Of a stretch of DNA of 64,000 nucleotides, positions 28,025 to 36,481 are shown piece by piece. The DNA is from Kosakonia sp. BYX6 (GTDB lineage Bacteria > Pseudomonadota > Gammaproteobacteria > Enterobacterales > Enterobacteriaceae). The translations under genes were made by a program, and so were the position numbers. The notes beneath the pieces were generated by a model. The model did not search any database and had not been told where the DNA came from. It saw only the letters and a program-made list of their open reading frames with translations. The stretch spans positions 3,320,406 through 3,384,405 of the forward strand of contig NZ_CP151800.1 in NCBI RefSeq assembly GCF_038449125.1. Reading direction: 5' to 3'. Numbering within the stretch: the first letter of the stretch is position 1; every line of letters starts with the position of its first letter.

Positions 28025-28804
28025 TTAGGTTAAGCCATCGATAATCACCTGTTTCATGCCCTGCGAGCAGGGTTCGACGCGCCCACGCACGCCATATACC
28101 TGCGCAAGGGTCTGCGGCGTGATCACGTCACCAGGCAGGCCGTCGGCCACCAGCTCGCCGTTTTTCAAGATCAGCACATGGTCGCCATGACGTAGAGCGA
28201 TATTGATATCGTGCACCACCACCACGGTGACGATATTGCGGCGTTGCGTTTCGCGCTTCACCAGATCCATGACGTGAAATTGGTAGTTCAGATCCAATGC
28301 GCTGAGCGGTTCATCCAGCAGCAGCAATGACGGCTGGCGAATCAGCGACTGCGCCAACCCCACCAGTTGTTTTTGCCCGCCGGAAAGCTGATCGAGAAAA
28401 TGCAGCGCCAGATGTTCAATGCCAAGCTGGCGCAGCAGATCCATGACTTGCGCTTGTTGCTCTGCACTGTGCAGCCCGCCGGACGCGCGTTGCGCGACAA
28501 TAATCGACTCCAGCACATGCAAATGCACCCCGGCAGGCAGCGACTGCGGCAGGTAAACCACCTGCTCGGCGCGTCTGGCAAAGGGCTGCGCCAGTAGATT
28601 TTCACCCGCCAGCAACAGTTCGCCCTGCGCGTTGTTCAGCCCGGCCATCGCCCGCAGCAAGGTCGATTTACCGCTGCCGTTTGGCCCGAGCAGAATGGTA
28701 ACTTTGCCGCGCGGCAGGTGGGCAATATTGAGGTTATTGATGATCTGTCGTTTGTGATAACCCGCGCCAAACCCGCGCAGGCATAGACCGGAATGCGGGC
28801 TCAT
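28025..28804 (-). CDS. Iron/siderophore ABC transporter ATP-binding protein (FecE type)
   Basis: 259-residue ABC ATPase: Walker A GPNGSGKST, Q-loop YLPQS, signature LSGGQKQ, Walker B LLLLDEP and the H-loop VVHD. The overall pattern (STLLRAMAGL, VYGVRGRVEP near the end) is that of FecE/FhuC/BtuD importers for siderophores, heme or cobalamin. It overlaps the permease gene by ATGA and shares its Fur-boxed promoter, which points to an iron substrate. Confidence 0.88.
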   Translation of the reverse strand: MSPHSGLCLRGFGAGYHKRQIINNLNIAHLPRGKVTILLGPNGSGKSTLLRAMAGLNNAQGELLLAGENLLAQPFARRAEQVVYLPQSLPAGVHLHVLESIIVAQRASGGLHSAEQQAQVMDLLRQLGIEHLALHFLDQLSGGQKQLVGLAQSLIRQPSLLLLDEPLSALDLNYQFHVMDLVKRETQRRNIVTVVVVHDINIALRHGDHVLILKNGELVADGLPGDVITPQTLAQVYGVRGRVEPCSQGMKQVIIDGLT

Positions 28805-29871
28805 ACACTCCCCCGGTAACGCACAATGATGGTGATAAAGAACGGCACGCCGACCAGCGACGTGACAATGCCAACCGGGATAATGACGCCGGAAATCAGG
28901 TTTTTGGAAACAATCGACGCCAACGACAGCACCAGCGCGCCGAGTAACGCACTGGCAGGCAGATAAAAGCGGTGATCTTCGCCAAACAGGATGCGCGCGA
29001 TATGCGGCGCGACGAGGCCGATAAAACCAATAGGCCCGACAAACGCCACCGACAGCGCCGACAAAATACTGACGCGCAGCAGCGTCGCCAACCGCAAGCG
29101 GCGCACGTTAATGCCAAAACTGATGGCGCGCTCTTCCCCCAAACGCAGGGACGTCAGCTTCCATGAACTGCGCATCGACAGCGGCGCAACCACCGCAAGC
29201 GCAAGCAGCAAAATAGCGAGCTTTTCCCACGACGCGCGCGCGAGGCTGCCCATCGTCCAGAACACCAGCCCCTGCAAGGTATCTTCGCTGGCGACAAATT
29301 GCAGCATCGACACCAGCGCGTTAAAGGTAAACACCAGCGCAATACCAAACAGCACCACGCCGGAGGTCGCCACCTGCGCCCAGCGGGTGATGCCATCCAG
29401 CAGCAGCGCCGCCAGCAGCGCGAAAAGAAAGGCGTTCGCTGAGATAAACCACTGCGCCGGTACGCCGGGAATACCGATGCCGAGCACAATTGCCAGCGCC
29501 GCGCCAAATGCCGCCGCCGAGGAGACACCGAGCGTAAACGGGCTGGCGAGCGGGTTGTTCAGAATGGTTTGCATCTCTGCCCCGGCAAGCCCCAGCGTTA
29601 AGCCAACGACAATCGCCATCAACGCGTAGGGCAGGCGAATATCCCAAACAATCACCCGAATACCAGCGTCGACGCTTGCCGGGTCAATCAGCGTGCGCCA
29701 CAGCACATTCAGCGATAAGCCCGACGGGCCGAGAGTAAAATCCAGCAGCATCGAGGCTGCGATGAACACCACTAGCAACGCCAGCAGGCTGACGCGGCGG
29801 CGGATAATCGTGTGGTAGCTGAGCATCAGGCCGTCTGCCGTTTGCTCGCTAGCTTGAAGGGGCGAACGCAT
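28801..29871 (-). CDS. Iron/siderophore ABC transporter permease (FecCD family)
   Basis: Ten-helix FecCD/BtuC-type permease, 356 residues from MRSPLQASEQ (AAGG 9 nt upstream); an earlier ATG 33 nt before has poorer context. Signatures: GLTLGLAGAEMQTILNNPLASPFTLGVSSAAAFGAAL and FVGPIGFIGLVAPHIARILFGEDHRFYLPASALLGAL. As one permease gene is present it presumably homodimerises. Neither a binding protein nor a TonB-dependent receptor lies next to it. A Fur box stands 37 bp before the start. Confidence 0.9.
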   Translation of the reverse strand: MRSPLQASEQTADGLMLSYHTIIRRRVSLLALLVVFIAASMLLDFTLGPSGLSLNVLWRTLIDPASVDAGIRVIVWDIRLPYALMAIVVGLTLGLAGAEMQTILNNPLASPFTLGVSSAAAFGAALAIVLGIGIPGVPAQWFISANAFLFALLAALLLDGITRWAQVATSGVVLFGIALVFTFNALVSMLQFVASEDTLQGLVFWTMGSLARASWEKLAILLLALAVVAPLSMRSSWKLTSLRLGEERAISFGINVRRLRLATLLRVSILSALSVAFVGPIGFIGLVAPHIARILFGEDHRFYLPASALLGALVLSLASIVSKNLISGVIIPVGIVTSLVGVPFFITIIVRYRGSV

Positions 29872-29907
29872 GAAAAGCACCTTGCCGAGAATGCGATGGT
29901 ACAATTT

Positions 29908-29922
29908 TGAGAATTATTATCA
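29908..29922 (-). promoter_or_regulatory. Fur box for the iron ABC transporter
   Basis: On the minus strand TGATAATAATTCTCA fits the 7-1-7 Fur motif TGATAAT-N-ATTATCA with one mismatch. Directly upstream of the permease gene. Confidence 0.88.
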
Positions 29923-30070
29923 TGTTAAGCGAAAGCGCGTCGCGATGACATCAATCAATCCCTTCCTTAACATCCTGATTCGCTTTCTGTTTCTCTGACA
30001 TATTTTTTTACGGGCGCGAAAGCAGGTTATTGACTACCCTTTTGCTTTGCCTGATCTCCGGAAGCCCGCC

Positions 30071-30499
30071 ATGAAATACTCCCTGCTGTTACTGCTTATT
30101 TTTGGTGCCACTGCACGAGCCGACGATGCAGTGAAACTGAACTGCCCGACGCGCGGCGATCTGACGGTCTCATTTTTCAACTACAAGCTGATAACGATGA
30201 AGTGGGGTGATCATTTTCAGGTGGCGGCGGGCAAAGAGAAAAATCACACCAAAGCGGGTGTGCCGTTCTGGAGCACCACCTTTGGCAATGGCGACAATTT
30301 AGCCTTTTTCCCGGACTCGGATCAGTACTATCTGTTCTTTGCCGGTGCGGAAGATCCGGTGTTGTGCAGCGAAGAGGGCAGCTTTGTTTACCCGGTTATT
30401 ACGCCGCCACGCTATGAAAAGCCGAGTAGCGACGCGCCGCAAACCCAGGCCAGCACCACAAGCAACGACGTGATTTTGCAGCATCCCTCACTTTCGTAG
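30071..30499 (+). CDS. Secreted protein of unknown function
   Basis: 142 residues with a signal peptide (MKYSLLLLLIFGATARA/DD). Mature part has two Cys (in KLNCPTRG and PVLCSEEG), probably one disulfide, an aromatic-rich central region (FFNYKLITMKWGDHFQV; YYLFFAG) and a Ser/Thr/Gln-rich tail. I start at 30071 because GGAAG precedes it and the signal peptide begins there; a start 24 nt upstream is possible. No family recognised. Divergent from the iron transporter and could share its regulatory region. Confidence 0.65.
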   Translation: MKYSLLLLLIFGATARADDAVKLNCPTRGDLTVSFFNYKLITMKWGDHFQVAAGKEKNHTKAGVPFWSTTFGNGDNLAFFPDSDQYYLFFAGAEDPVLCSEEGSFVYPVITPPRYEKPSSDAPQTQASTTSNDVILQHPSLS

Positions 30500-30529
30500 G
30501 GCGGGTAAGCGTTAGCGCTGTTTGCTTTT

Positions 30530-31198
30530 TTATTTCTGTTGGGCAGGGAACCCGGCGTCGGCATTGTTTTCTTTGTTCATTCCCGGAGGCTGGAACAAGG
30601 CGTTTTTCAAATTATTGATTGCGCCATTAATGACGTCTTCGCGGGATTTATAAGGAAGCGCCAGCGTACAAACGCCATAAACACCAATGGCAAATGCGAT
30701 GGCGGCAAACACGCCTGAAAAACCATTCCAGAACCATAGCAACGACCTCACCCCCCAATGACGTTCGCGGATTTTTCCAAGCTCAACGGCGCGATGAAAG
30801 TTAACCACTGCCTCTTCACCAGCAACCTTGATTTCATTGCTGCGGACAGTTTGCATTTGCACAATTTCATCTTTTAACTGTGCAATCTCATTGGCCTTTT
30901 TATTTGCCTCTTTCAGTTGTTCTTCATAGGTCAGCCGTATCCCTTCATCAAGCTGATCCATAAGGTTATCAATAAATAAACTCGCTTTATGACGATACCC
31001 TTTAATTCTGCCCGGCGTATTTACCGTCTGCCGGTGAAATATCTTTAGTTCTGCATTGATTTGCTCATCTGTTCCACCTGATAAACGTAAAACTTCTGCA
31101 TATTCACTTTTGTCATATTTATAAAGTGAATATGCCAGCAACCCTATTTTATCATCATCTCCATTCACTAATTCCTTGAAAACCCAGCGACTATCCAT
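30530..31198 (-). CDS. Hypothetical coiled-coil membrane protein
   Basis: 222 residues: an N-terminal domain (about 5-75; LLAYSLYKYDKSEYAEVLRL, TDEQINAELKIFHRQT) that I have the impression of seeing in other bacterial proteins but cannot name, a coiled coil (about 88-135), one membrane helix (about 157-180) and a short polar tail. No signal peptide. AGGGG lies 6 nt upstream of the ATG. A/T-rich, like the small gene before it, from which it is separated by an intrinsic terminator, so it probably has its own promoter. Function unknown. Confidence 0.65.
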   Translation of the reverse strand: MDSRWVFKELVNGDDDKIGLLAYSLYKYDKSEYAEVLRLSGGTDEQINAELKIFHRQTVNTPGRIKGYRHKASLFIDNLMDQLDEGIRLTYEEQLKEANKKANEIAQLKDEIVQMQTVRSNEIKVAGEEAVVNFHRAVELGKIRERHWGVRSLLWFWNGFSGVFAAIAFAIGVYGVCTLALPYKSREDVINGAINNLKNALFQPPGMNKENNADAGFPAQQK

Positions 31199-31211
31199 TC
31201 TGTTCCCCTAT

Positions 31212-31238
31212 AAAAAAACGCCACATAAATGGCGTTTT
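31212..31238 (-). terminator. Terminator between two minus-strand hypothetical genes
   Basis: AAAACGCC / GGCGTTTT with an 8-nt loop; on the minus strand the stem is followed by a T run, so it ends the 65-residue gene's transcript before the 222-residue gene. Confidence 0.88.
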
Positions 31239-31252
31239 ATAAAAAGATATGG

Positions 31253-31450
31253 TTATGCTTTGGCAGCGAAAAGGAAGGCTTTTTTAACCATCGCTTCGAG
31301 ATCGCGGCGTGTCATGCCAAGCTTAACAAGCCACTCATCGTCCACCTGACCTGAAACAGAAGAATTGTGCATACTGCCTTTGGCCAAAGCATTTCTAATA
31401 ATTTCAGCTTTGCGGCTTGCTGATAATGGCTGTAATTGATACTTCTCCAT
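31253..31450 (-). CDS. Small hypothetical protein, 65 residues
   Basis: Excellent ribosome site (GGAGGGG) ahead of the ATG. The protein is mostly helical and charged (SASRKAEIIRNALAKGSM; DDEWLVKLGMTRRDLEAMVKKAFLFAAKA), without signal peptide or membrane helix; the DEWL...LGM.RRDLE part could be a small DNA- or protein-binding helical pair. No family recognised. Followed by its own terminator. Confidence 0.6.
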   Translation of the reverse strand: MEKYQLQPLSASRKAEIIRNALAKGSMHNSSVSGQVDDEWLVKLGMTRRDLEAMVKKAFLFAAKA

Positions 31451-31597
31451 TGCCCCTCCATTAACTTATTAGACGAATCCATAATAAGATCCCACGAACG
31501 ATCGACGCATATTTTAGCAGGCTCAACAAAGGGTTTTATCTTTATTTTCCAGGAAATTTGCGAGCAAGAATCCAAATAAAAAATTGTGAAACAGATC

Positions 31598-31636
31598 TAC
31601 AGCTTTAAATAATATCGACATGTATTTAAAGCTGTA
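31598..31636. repeat. Perfect 14-bp inverted repeat downstream of mtnA
   Basis: TACAGCTTTAAATA and its exact complement TATTTAAAGCTGTA, separated by 11 nt, in the gap between mtnA and the 65-residue gene. A/T-rich and without a flanking U-tract, so it may be an operator or transcript-end structure; unassigned. Confidence 0.8.
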
Positions 31637-31667
31637 TAAATCATCCCGATTTAATTCCCGTTATGAA

Positions 31668-32690
31668 TCAGCCAGGTTGAAATATGCCATTCGCCACATC
31701 CGCCGGTGTCACTATGCCGCTGTCGAGCACCCAGGCGCTGATTAACGCGGCGGGGGTGACGTCAAAGGCCGGATTGTAAACTTGCGCGTCGGTGGGCGCC
31801 CACTGCACAGCGCCAAAACTGCCGGAAACGCCGGTCACTTCTGCTTGAGAGCGTTGCTCAATCGGGATCGCGTCTCCGTTCGGGCAGTGCGGATCTAACG
31901 TGGTTTGCGGCGCGGCGACATAGAATGGCACGTTGTGGAATTTCGCCAGCACCGCCAGCGAATAGGTGCCGATTTTATTCGCCACATCGCCATTAGCGGC
32001 AATACGATCCGCACCGACCCACACCGCGTCCACCTGCCCTTTCGCCATCAGGCTGGCGGCCATCGAATCGGTAATTAATTGATACGGCACACCCAGCTCG
32101 CCCAGCTCCCACGCGGTGAGACGACCGCCCTGCAACAAGGGACGCGTTTCATCCACCCACACATTCGCCACTTTCCCTTGCTGATGCGCCAGCGCAATGA
32201 CGCCAAGCGCCGTGCCCACGCCCGCGGTTGCCAGCCCGCCGGTGTTGCAGTGCGTCAATAAGCGGCTACCGGCTTTGACCAGCGAACTGCCCGCCTGCGC
32301 GATGTTGTCGCACAATTGCTTATCTTCTTCGATCAAGTGCAGCGCTTCGGCCATTAGCGTTTGCGCATACTCTTCCTGCGCCAGTGCCTGTTTCATGCGG
32401 TCGAGATTGTTCATCAGGTTCACCGCCGTTGGGCGCGCAGCGCGCAGGGTTTCCAGTGCCATCGCCAGTTCATCGCGGTTTGCGCCCCGCTCCGCCAGCA
32501 GCGCCAACAGCAGGCTGGCGGAAAGGCCAATCAGCGGCGCGCCGCGCACGCGCAAGGCGTGAATATGGCCGACAAGTTCGTCTACCGTATCGGCGGATAA
32601 CCAGCGTTTCTCCTGCGGCAGAGCCTGTTGGTCAAGAATAAATAATCGATTGTCGGCGATGCGCAGGCTGGTGGTCTGTAATGACGGCAT
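31668..32690 (-). CDS. mtnA: Methylthioribose-1-phosphate isomerase
   Basis: Converts 5-methylthioribose-1-phosphate to methylthioribulose-1-phosphate, the step before MtnB. 340 residues of the eIF2B-alpha-like family; catalytic Cys in [14 protein letters not shown] (C148) and Asp in [11 protein letters not shown] (D228), the counterparts of C160/D240 of the Bacillus enzyme; the RGAPLIG phosphate loop is at 50-56. Divergent from mtnK over a MetJ operator. Confidence 0.96.
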   Translation of the reverse strand: MPSLQTTSLRIADNRLFILDQQALPQEKRWLSADTVDELVGHIHALRVRGAPLIGLSASLLLALLAERGANRDELAMALETLRAARPTAVNLMNNLDRMKQALAQEEYAQTLMAEALHLIEEDKQLCDNIAQAGSSLVKAGSRLLTHCNTGGLATAGVGTALGVIALAHQQGKVANVWVDETRPLLQGGRLTAWELGELGVPYQLITDSMAASLMAKGQVDAVWVGADRIAANGDVANKIGTYSLAVLAKFHNVPFYVAAPQTTLDPHCPNGDAIPIEQRSQAEVTGVSGSFGAVQWAPTDAQVYNPAFDVTPAALISAWVLDSGIVTPADVANGIFQPG

Positions 32691-32723
32691 ATCGTTAAAT
32701 CCCTGTTGCGTTAATGTGGCGTA

Positions 32724-32753
32724 TTGTGTCAGGATGCGGTTCGGATGTATAGA
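32724..32753 (+). promoter_or_regulatory. Candidate promoter of mtnK
   Basis: TTGTGT (32724-32729), 18-bp spacer, TATAGA (32748-32753). The -10 is overlapped by the MetJ operator, consistent with repression. Confidence 0.6.
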
Positions 32754-32766
32754 CGTCTAAATGGCT
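32743..32766. promoter_or_regulatory. MetJ operator (three tandem met boxes), mtnA / mtnK
   Basis: GGATGTAT (5/8), AGACGTCT (8/8) and AAATGGCT (5/8) in direct succession between the divergent mtnA and mtnK genes. Confidence 0.92.
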
Positions 32767-32793
32767 TTTGTTAGCAAAAAGAGGATCGAGGCA

Positions 32794-33993
32794 ATGTCGC
32801 AATACCATACCTTTTCCGCCCGTGATGCCGTGGCGTATGCACAACAATTTGGCGGTCTGGATAACCCGTCCGAACTGGTGGACGCACAGGAGGTGGGCGA
32901 CGGTAACCTCAATCTGGTCTTCAAAATTTTCGACAACCAAGGCGTTAGCCGCATCATCGTCAAGCAGGCTTTGCCTTACGTGCGCTGCGTTGGGGAATCC
33001 TGGCCGCTGACGCTGGATCGCGCCCGTCTCGAAGCGCAAACCCTGGTGGAGCACTATCAACATTGCCCGCAGCATACCGTTAACATTCTCCATTTCGATG
33101 CAGAACTGGCGGTGATGGTGATGGAAGATCTCTCGGATCATAAAATCTGGCGCGGTGAGCTTATCCAGAATGTGTATTACCCGCAGGCGGCGGCGCAGCT
33201 TGGCGAATACCTCGCCCGGACGCTGTTTCACACCAGCGATTTTTACCTTCACCCGCACGCGAAAAAAGCCCAGGTCGCGCAGTTTATTAACCCGGAAATG
33301 TGCGAAATCACCGAAGACCTGTTCTTTAACGATCCCTACCAGATTCATGAGCGCAATAACTACCCGGCAGAACTGGAATCTGACGTTGCCGCCCTGCGCG
33401 ATGACGCGCAATTAAAGCTGGCGGTCGCGGCGCTCAAACATACTTTCTTTTCCCATGCCGAAGCGTTACTGCACGGCGATATTCACAGCGGTTCCCTGTT
33501 TGTTGCCGAAGGCCGCCTGAAAGCGATCGACGCCGAGTTCGGTTATTTTGGCCCAATCGGTTTTGATATCGGGACGGCGATGGGCAACCTGCTGCTCAAT
33601 TACTGCGGCCTGCCTGGCCATCTGGGCATTCGCGATGCGGCAGCGGCGCGCGAACAACGCCTGCTGGATATCCAAACGCTTTGGACAACGTTCGCCGAGC
33701 GTTTCCAGACGTTGGCAAGCGAGAAAACCCGCGACGCGGCGCTGGCGCAGCCGGGTTACGCGTCGGCGTTTCTGAAAAAAGTGTGGGCAGATGCGATTGG
33801 TTTTTGCGGTACCGAACTCATTCGCCGCAGCGTTGGGCTGTCGCACGTTGCCGACATCGACACCATCAGCGATGACGCAATGCGCCACGAATGCCTGCGC
33901 CACGCCATTTCCCTTGGCAAAGCCTTGATCGTGATTGCCGGGCGTATTGATAGCGTCGACGAGTTGATTGCCCGCGTAAGACAATACAGCTAA
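32794..33993 (+). CDS. mtnK: Methylthioribose kinase
   Basis: Phosphorylates 5-methylthioribose, the nucleosidase product of methylthioadenosine, committing it to salvage. 399 residues from [21 protein letters not shown], the Klebsiella MtnK start, with GAGG 9 nt upstream; the longer frame from 32761 would begin inside the operator. Protein-kinase/APH fold: glycine-poor loop [25 protein letters not shown] hinge, catalytic [10 protein letters not shown] and metal-binding [10 protein letters not shown]. Ends convergent with the LVIVD protein gene. Confidence 0.97.
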   Translation: MSQYHTFSARDAVAYAQQFGGLDNPSELVDAQEVGDGNLNLVFKIFDNQGVSRIIVKQALPYVRCVGESWPLTLDRARLEAQTLVEHYQHCPQHTVNILHFDAELAVMVMEDLSDHKIWRGELIQNVYYPQAAAQLGEYLARTLFHTSDFYLHPHAKKAQVAQFINPEMCEITEDLFFNDPYQIHERNNYPAELESDVAALRDDAQLKLAVAALKHTFFSHAEALLHGDIHSGSLFVAEGRLKAIDAEFGYFGPIGFDIGTAMGNLLLNYCGLPGHLGIRDAAAAREQRLLDIQTLWTTFAERFQTLASEKTRDAALAQPGYASAFLKKVWADAIGFCGTELIRRSVGLSHVADIDTISDDAMRHECLRHAISLGKALIVIAGRIDSVDELIARVRQYS

Positions 33994-33996
33994 CGC

Positions 33997-34019
33997 TTCC
34001 CGCCCCTATCGGGCGGGAA
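33997..34019. terminator. Hairpin between mtnK and the LVIVD gene
   Basis: Perfect 9-bp stem TTCCCGCCC / GGGCGGGAA with a 5-nt loop, shared by two convergent genes; no U-tract. Confidence 0.6.
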
Positions 34020-34020
34020 A

Positions 34021-35265
34021 TTACCCCAAATATTCAATAATCGATAACCCGCCGTTGTAATCCGTGCTGTAAATAATGCCCTGCGCGTCGACAAACACGT
34101 CGCAAGACTGGATAACGCGCGGGCGGCCTGGCCGGGTATCCATCATTTTCGCCGGGGCGGCAGGCACCAGCGCGCCCGTTTCTACCGGGCGATACGGGTT
34201 GGAAATATCATAAGCGCGCACGCCTGCGTTCTGGTAGGTGGCGAAAATCAGCGTCGAGCTGATAAAGCTGCCAGGGCGGTTTTCATGCAGGTTATGTGGC
34301 CCGAAATGCGCGCCTTTCGCGACATAATCCACTTCATCCGGCTGCGGGAACGTCGAGATGCTCACTGGGTTCGACGGCTCGCGAATGTCGAACAGCCAAA
34401 TCAGCTTTTCACCATCTTCCTGATTGTCGAGCACCGCTTCATCCAGCACCACCAGCAGATCGCGGTCCGGTAACGGCAGCGCAGTATGCGTGCCGCCGCC
34501 AAACGGCGGGCTCCAGTTGCGGTGGCTAATCAGTTTCGGCTGCGTCCGATCTTTCACATCCAGCAGCGTCAGGCCGCCGTCGCGCCAACTTCCATACGCG
34601 GTGTCCCCGGCGATAATCGCGTGGTGCAGCGCGTAGCGTTTGCCCTCTTCCCAATTCGGTGTTTCGCCTGCGGCCTGGTTCATGCCCGGCAGCCACCAAT
34701 GCCCGGCGACCTGCGGTTTGCGCGGATCGGCCAGGTCGATGGTCAGGAAAATGTAGTCGGTAAAACCGTCGACCAGCGCCGAGACATACGCCCAGCGGCC
34801 GCCGACGTACCAGATACGATGAATGCCAATGCCGTTGAGCGACAGGAAGCTGATTTCACGCGGTTTATCCGGCGTAGAGATATCGAAAATGCGCAGCCCG
34901 GCGCTCCAGCCGCGACCCTGCACATCGCTCACCGTTTCACCCACCGAGCGGGTGTAATAGACCTTTTCATCGGCGAAGCGGGCATCGGCGAACAAATCGC
35001 GGGCGTTAATCACCAGCAGCAGATCGTCGTGAGCTTGCAGATGCACGTTCCAGGTGCCCGGCGGCGCAGCGACGAAGCCAGCGGGTTTCGGGTTTTTCGC
35101 GTCGCGCACATCGACAATGGAAAAGCCCTGCGACACCATATGCCCGATGTACGCAAAACCGCGGTGCACCATCAGTTGTACGCCGTCCGGGCGTCCGCCT
35201 TGGTCGCTATGCCCAATCAAGCGCATATTGCGGCTGTAATCGGGGCGCGGAAGTTCAGTTGCCAT
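34021..35265 (-). CDS. LVIVD-repeat beta-propeller protein
   Basis: 414 residues, no signal peptide. Repeated blade motifs of LVIVD type are seen: GFSIVDVRD, GLRIFDIST, GLTLLDVKD and GVRAYDISN. Conserved-looking histidines (HH at 214-215, H260 in GGTHTAL, H320, H324 and H327 in AHFGPHNLHE) would cluster at the propeller axis and could hold a metal, recalling the SBP56/methanethiol-oxidase superfamily; this is a resemblance, not a match I can prove. It is the last gene of the sugar-ABC operon direction, separated from the binding-protein gene by two REP units. Reaction unknown. Confidence 0.72.
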   Translation of the reverse strand: MATELPRPDYSRNMRLIGHSDQGGRPDGVQLMVHRGFAYIGHMVSQGFSIVDVRDAKNPKPAGFVAAPPGTWNVHLQAHDDLLLVINARDLFADARFADEKVYYTRSVGETVSDVQGRGWSAGLRIFDISTPDKPREISFLSLNGIGIHRIWYVGGRWAYVSALVDGFTDYIFLTIDLADPRKPQVAGHWWLPGMNQAAGETPNWEEGKRYALHHAIIAGDTAYGSWRDGGLTLLDVKDRTQPKLISHRNWSPPFGGGTHTALPLPDRDLLVVLDEAVLDNQEDGEKLIWLFDIREPSNPVSISTFPQPDEVDYVAKGAHFGPHNLHENRPGSFISSTLIFATYQNAGVRAYDISNPYRPVETGALVPAAPAKMMDTRPGRPRVIQSCDVFVDAQGIIYSTDYNGGLSIIEYLG

Positions 35266-35296
35266 GATTTATCCTTTCATGCGCCGGATGCCAAAA

Positions 35297-35384
35297 TGCC
35301 GGATGGCGGCGTTGCCTTATCCGGCCTACAAGCCCCGCGCAATTTGTAGTTTGTAGGCCGGATAAGCATAAGCGCCATCCGGCG
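35297..35384. repeat. REP pair (BIME) between the LVIVD and binding-protein genes
   Basis: Two units in opposite orientation (35297-35331 and 35352-35384) with GCCGGATGGCGGC / CCTTATCCGGCC and GGCCGGATAAGC / GCGCCATCCGGC arms. They probably protect the 3' end of the abundant binding-protein mRNA. Confidence 0.88.
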
Positions 35385-35396
35385 AACAACGCGCAC

Positions 35397-36461
35397 TTAT
35401 TTATTCTTCGCTTCCAGCGTAGCGAACCACGGCGCGATAAAGTCCTGCGTTTGGCCCCAGCCCGGAATGATTTTGCCGAGCGACGCCACATTCACCGCAC
35501 CCGGTTGGCTGGCGAGCAGCGCCTGCGGAATGGCGGCCGCTTTAAAATCATAGGTCGCAGGCGTTTGTTCACCGGCAATCTTATTGGCGATCAAACGCAC
35601 GTTGGTGGCGCCAATCAGTTTTGGATCCACCGCCACGCTCACTTTCCACGGGCTGTTGGCTTCACGCATCAGTTGCAGATCCTGGTTCGAGACATCAATG
35701 CTGTAGAGTTTGATCTCGGTGCGACCATTCTCTTTCAGCGCTTTGTACGCGCCCTGGCTGAAGGCATCCCAGGTTCCCCAGATGGCGTCGATTTTACCTT
35801 TCGGGTATTTCGCCAGCACCGCGCCGACTTTGTTCGCGGTATCGCCCTGCACGTCTGAAGAGACCGCGCCAATGGATTCCAGCTCTTTAATGCCCGGATG
35901 GGCTTTCAGCAGTTCCGCATAGGCGGCCTGGCGGCGCTCCATCGGCGGGAAACCGGCGACCCACAGCTTGATAATGTTGGCTTTGCCGTTGAAGTCTTTC
36001 ACCAGCTCGCCAAAAGAGAGTTTAGTCAGCGAAGCGTCATCCTGCTGGGTGACGGTCACGCCGGGAATCTCGCCGTTCACGGCGGTATCAAACACCGACA
36101 CTTTAATGCCTGCGGCGACCGCTTTTTTAATCAGTTCGGTGGAGTAGGGATCGCGCCCCTGCGACAGAATAATGCCGTCATATTTCTGGCTGATCGCCTG
36201 GTTCACAAAGTCCTGGAATTTGGCGTCGTCTCCATTGCTCAAAAAGGTGCTGATTTTAAAGCCCAGCTTTTTGCCTTCCTGCAATGCGCCAGCGACAAAC
36301 TGCGTGGTGTTATCGTCGGAACCGAGGTTGCGAATCAGCGCAATGCGCACCGGGCCATGATGATTGGCAAGGGCGTCCGGTACTGGCGCAGGCGTGGCGG
36401 CGTGGCCCGGCAGCGCGCTCAGTAATCCCAGCGCCAACAGCGAGAGTGCAATTTTTTTCAT
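35397..36461 (-). CDS. Sugar-type ABC transporter substrate-binding protein
   Basis: 354 residues; signal peptide about 21 (LPGHA/AT), then a type I periplasmic-binding fold as in RbsB/XylF relatives (RIALIRNLGSDDNTTQFVAGALQEGKKLGF; YDGIILSQGRDPYSTELIKKAVAAGIKVSVFDT; IDAIWGTWDAFSQGAYKAL). Substrate unknown. It follows the permease gene by 20 bp. The adjacency to mtnK/mtnA and a weak MetJ-like site before the operon make methylthioribose a candidate ligand, as inference only. Confidence 0.88.
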   Translation of the reverse strand: MKKIALSLLALGLLSALPGHAATPAPVPDALANHHGPVRIALIRNLGSDDNTTQFVAGALQEGKKLGFKISTFLSNGDDAKFQDFVNQAISQKYDGIILSQGRDPYSTELIKKAVAAGIKVSVFDTAVNGEIPGVTVTQQDDASLTKLSFGELVKDFNGKANIIKLWVAGFPPMERRQAAYAELLKAHPGIKELESIGAVSSDVQGDTANKVGAVLAKYPKGKIDAIWGTWDAFSQGAYKALKENGRTEIKLYSIDVSNQDLQLMREANSPWKVSVAVDPKLIGATNVRLIANKIAGEQTPATYDFKAAAIPQALLASQPGAVNVASLGKIIPGWGQTQDFIAPWFATLEAKNK

Positions 36462-36481
36462 GTCTGTTTTCCCCTGAATAG

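Noticed and set aside
31312-31575. 87-codon minus-strand frame overlapping the 65-residue gene
   Set aside because: It is out of frame with the gene that has the GGAGGGG site and has no start signal of its own.
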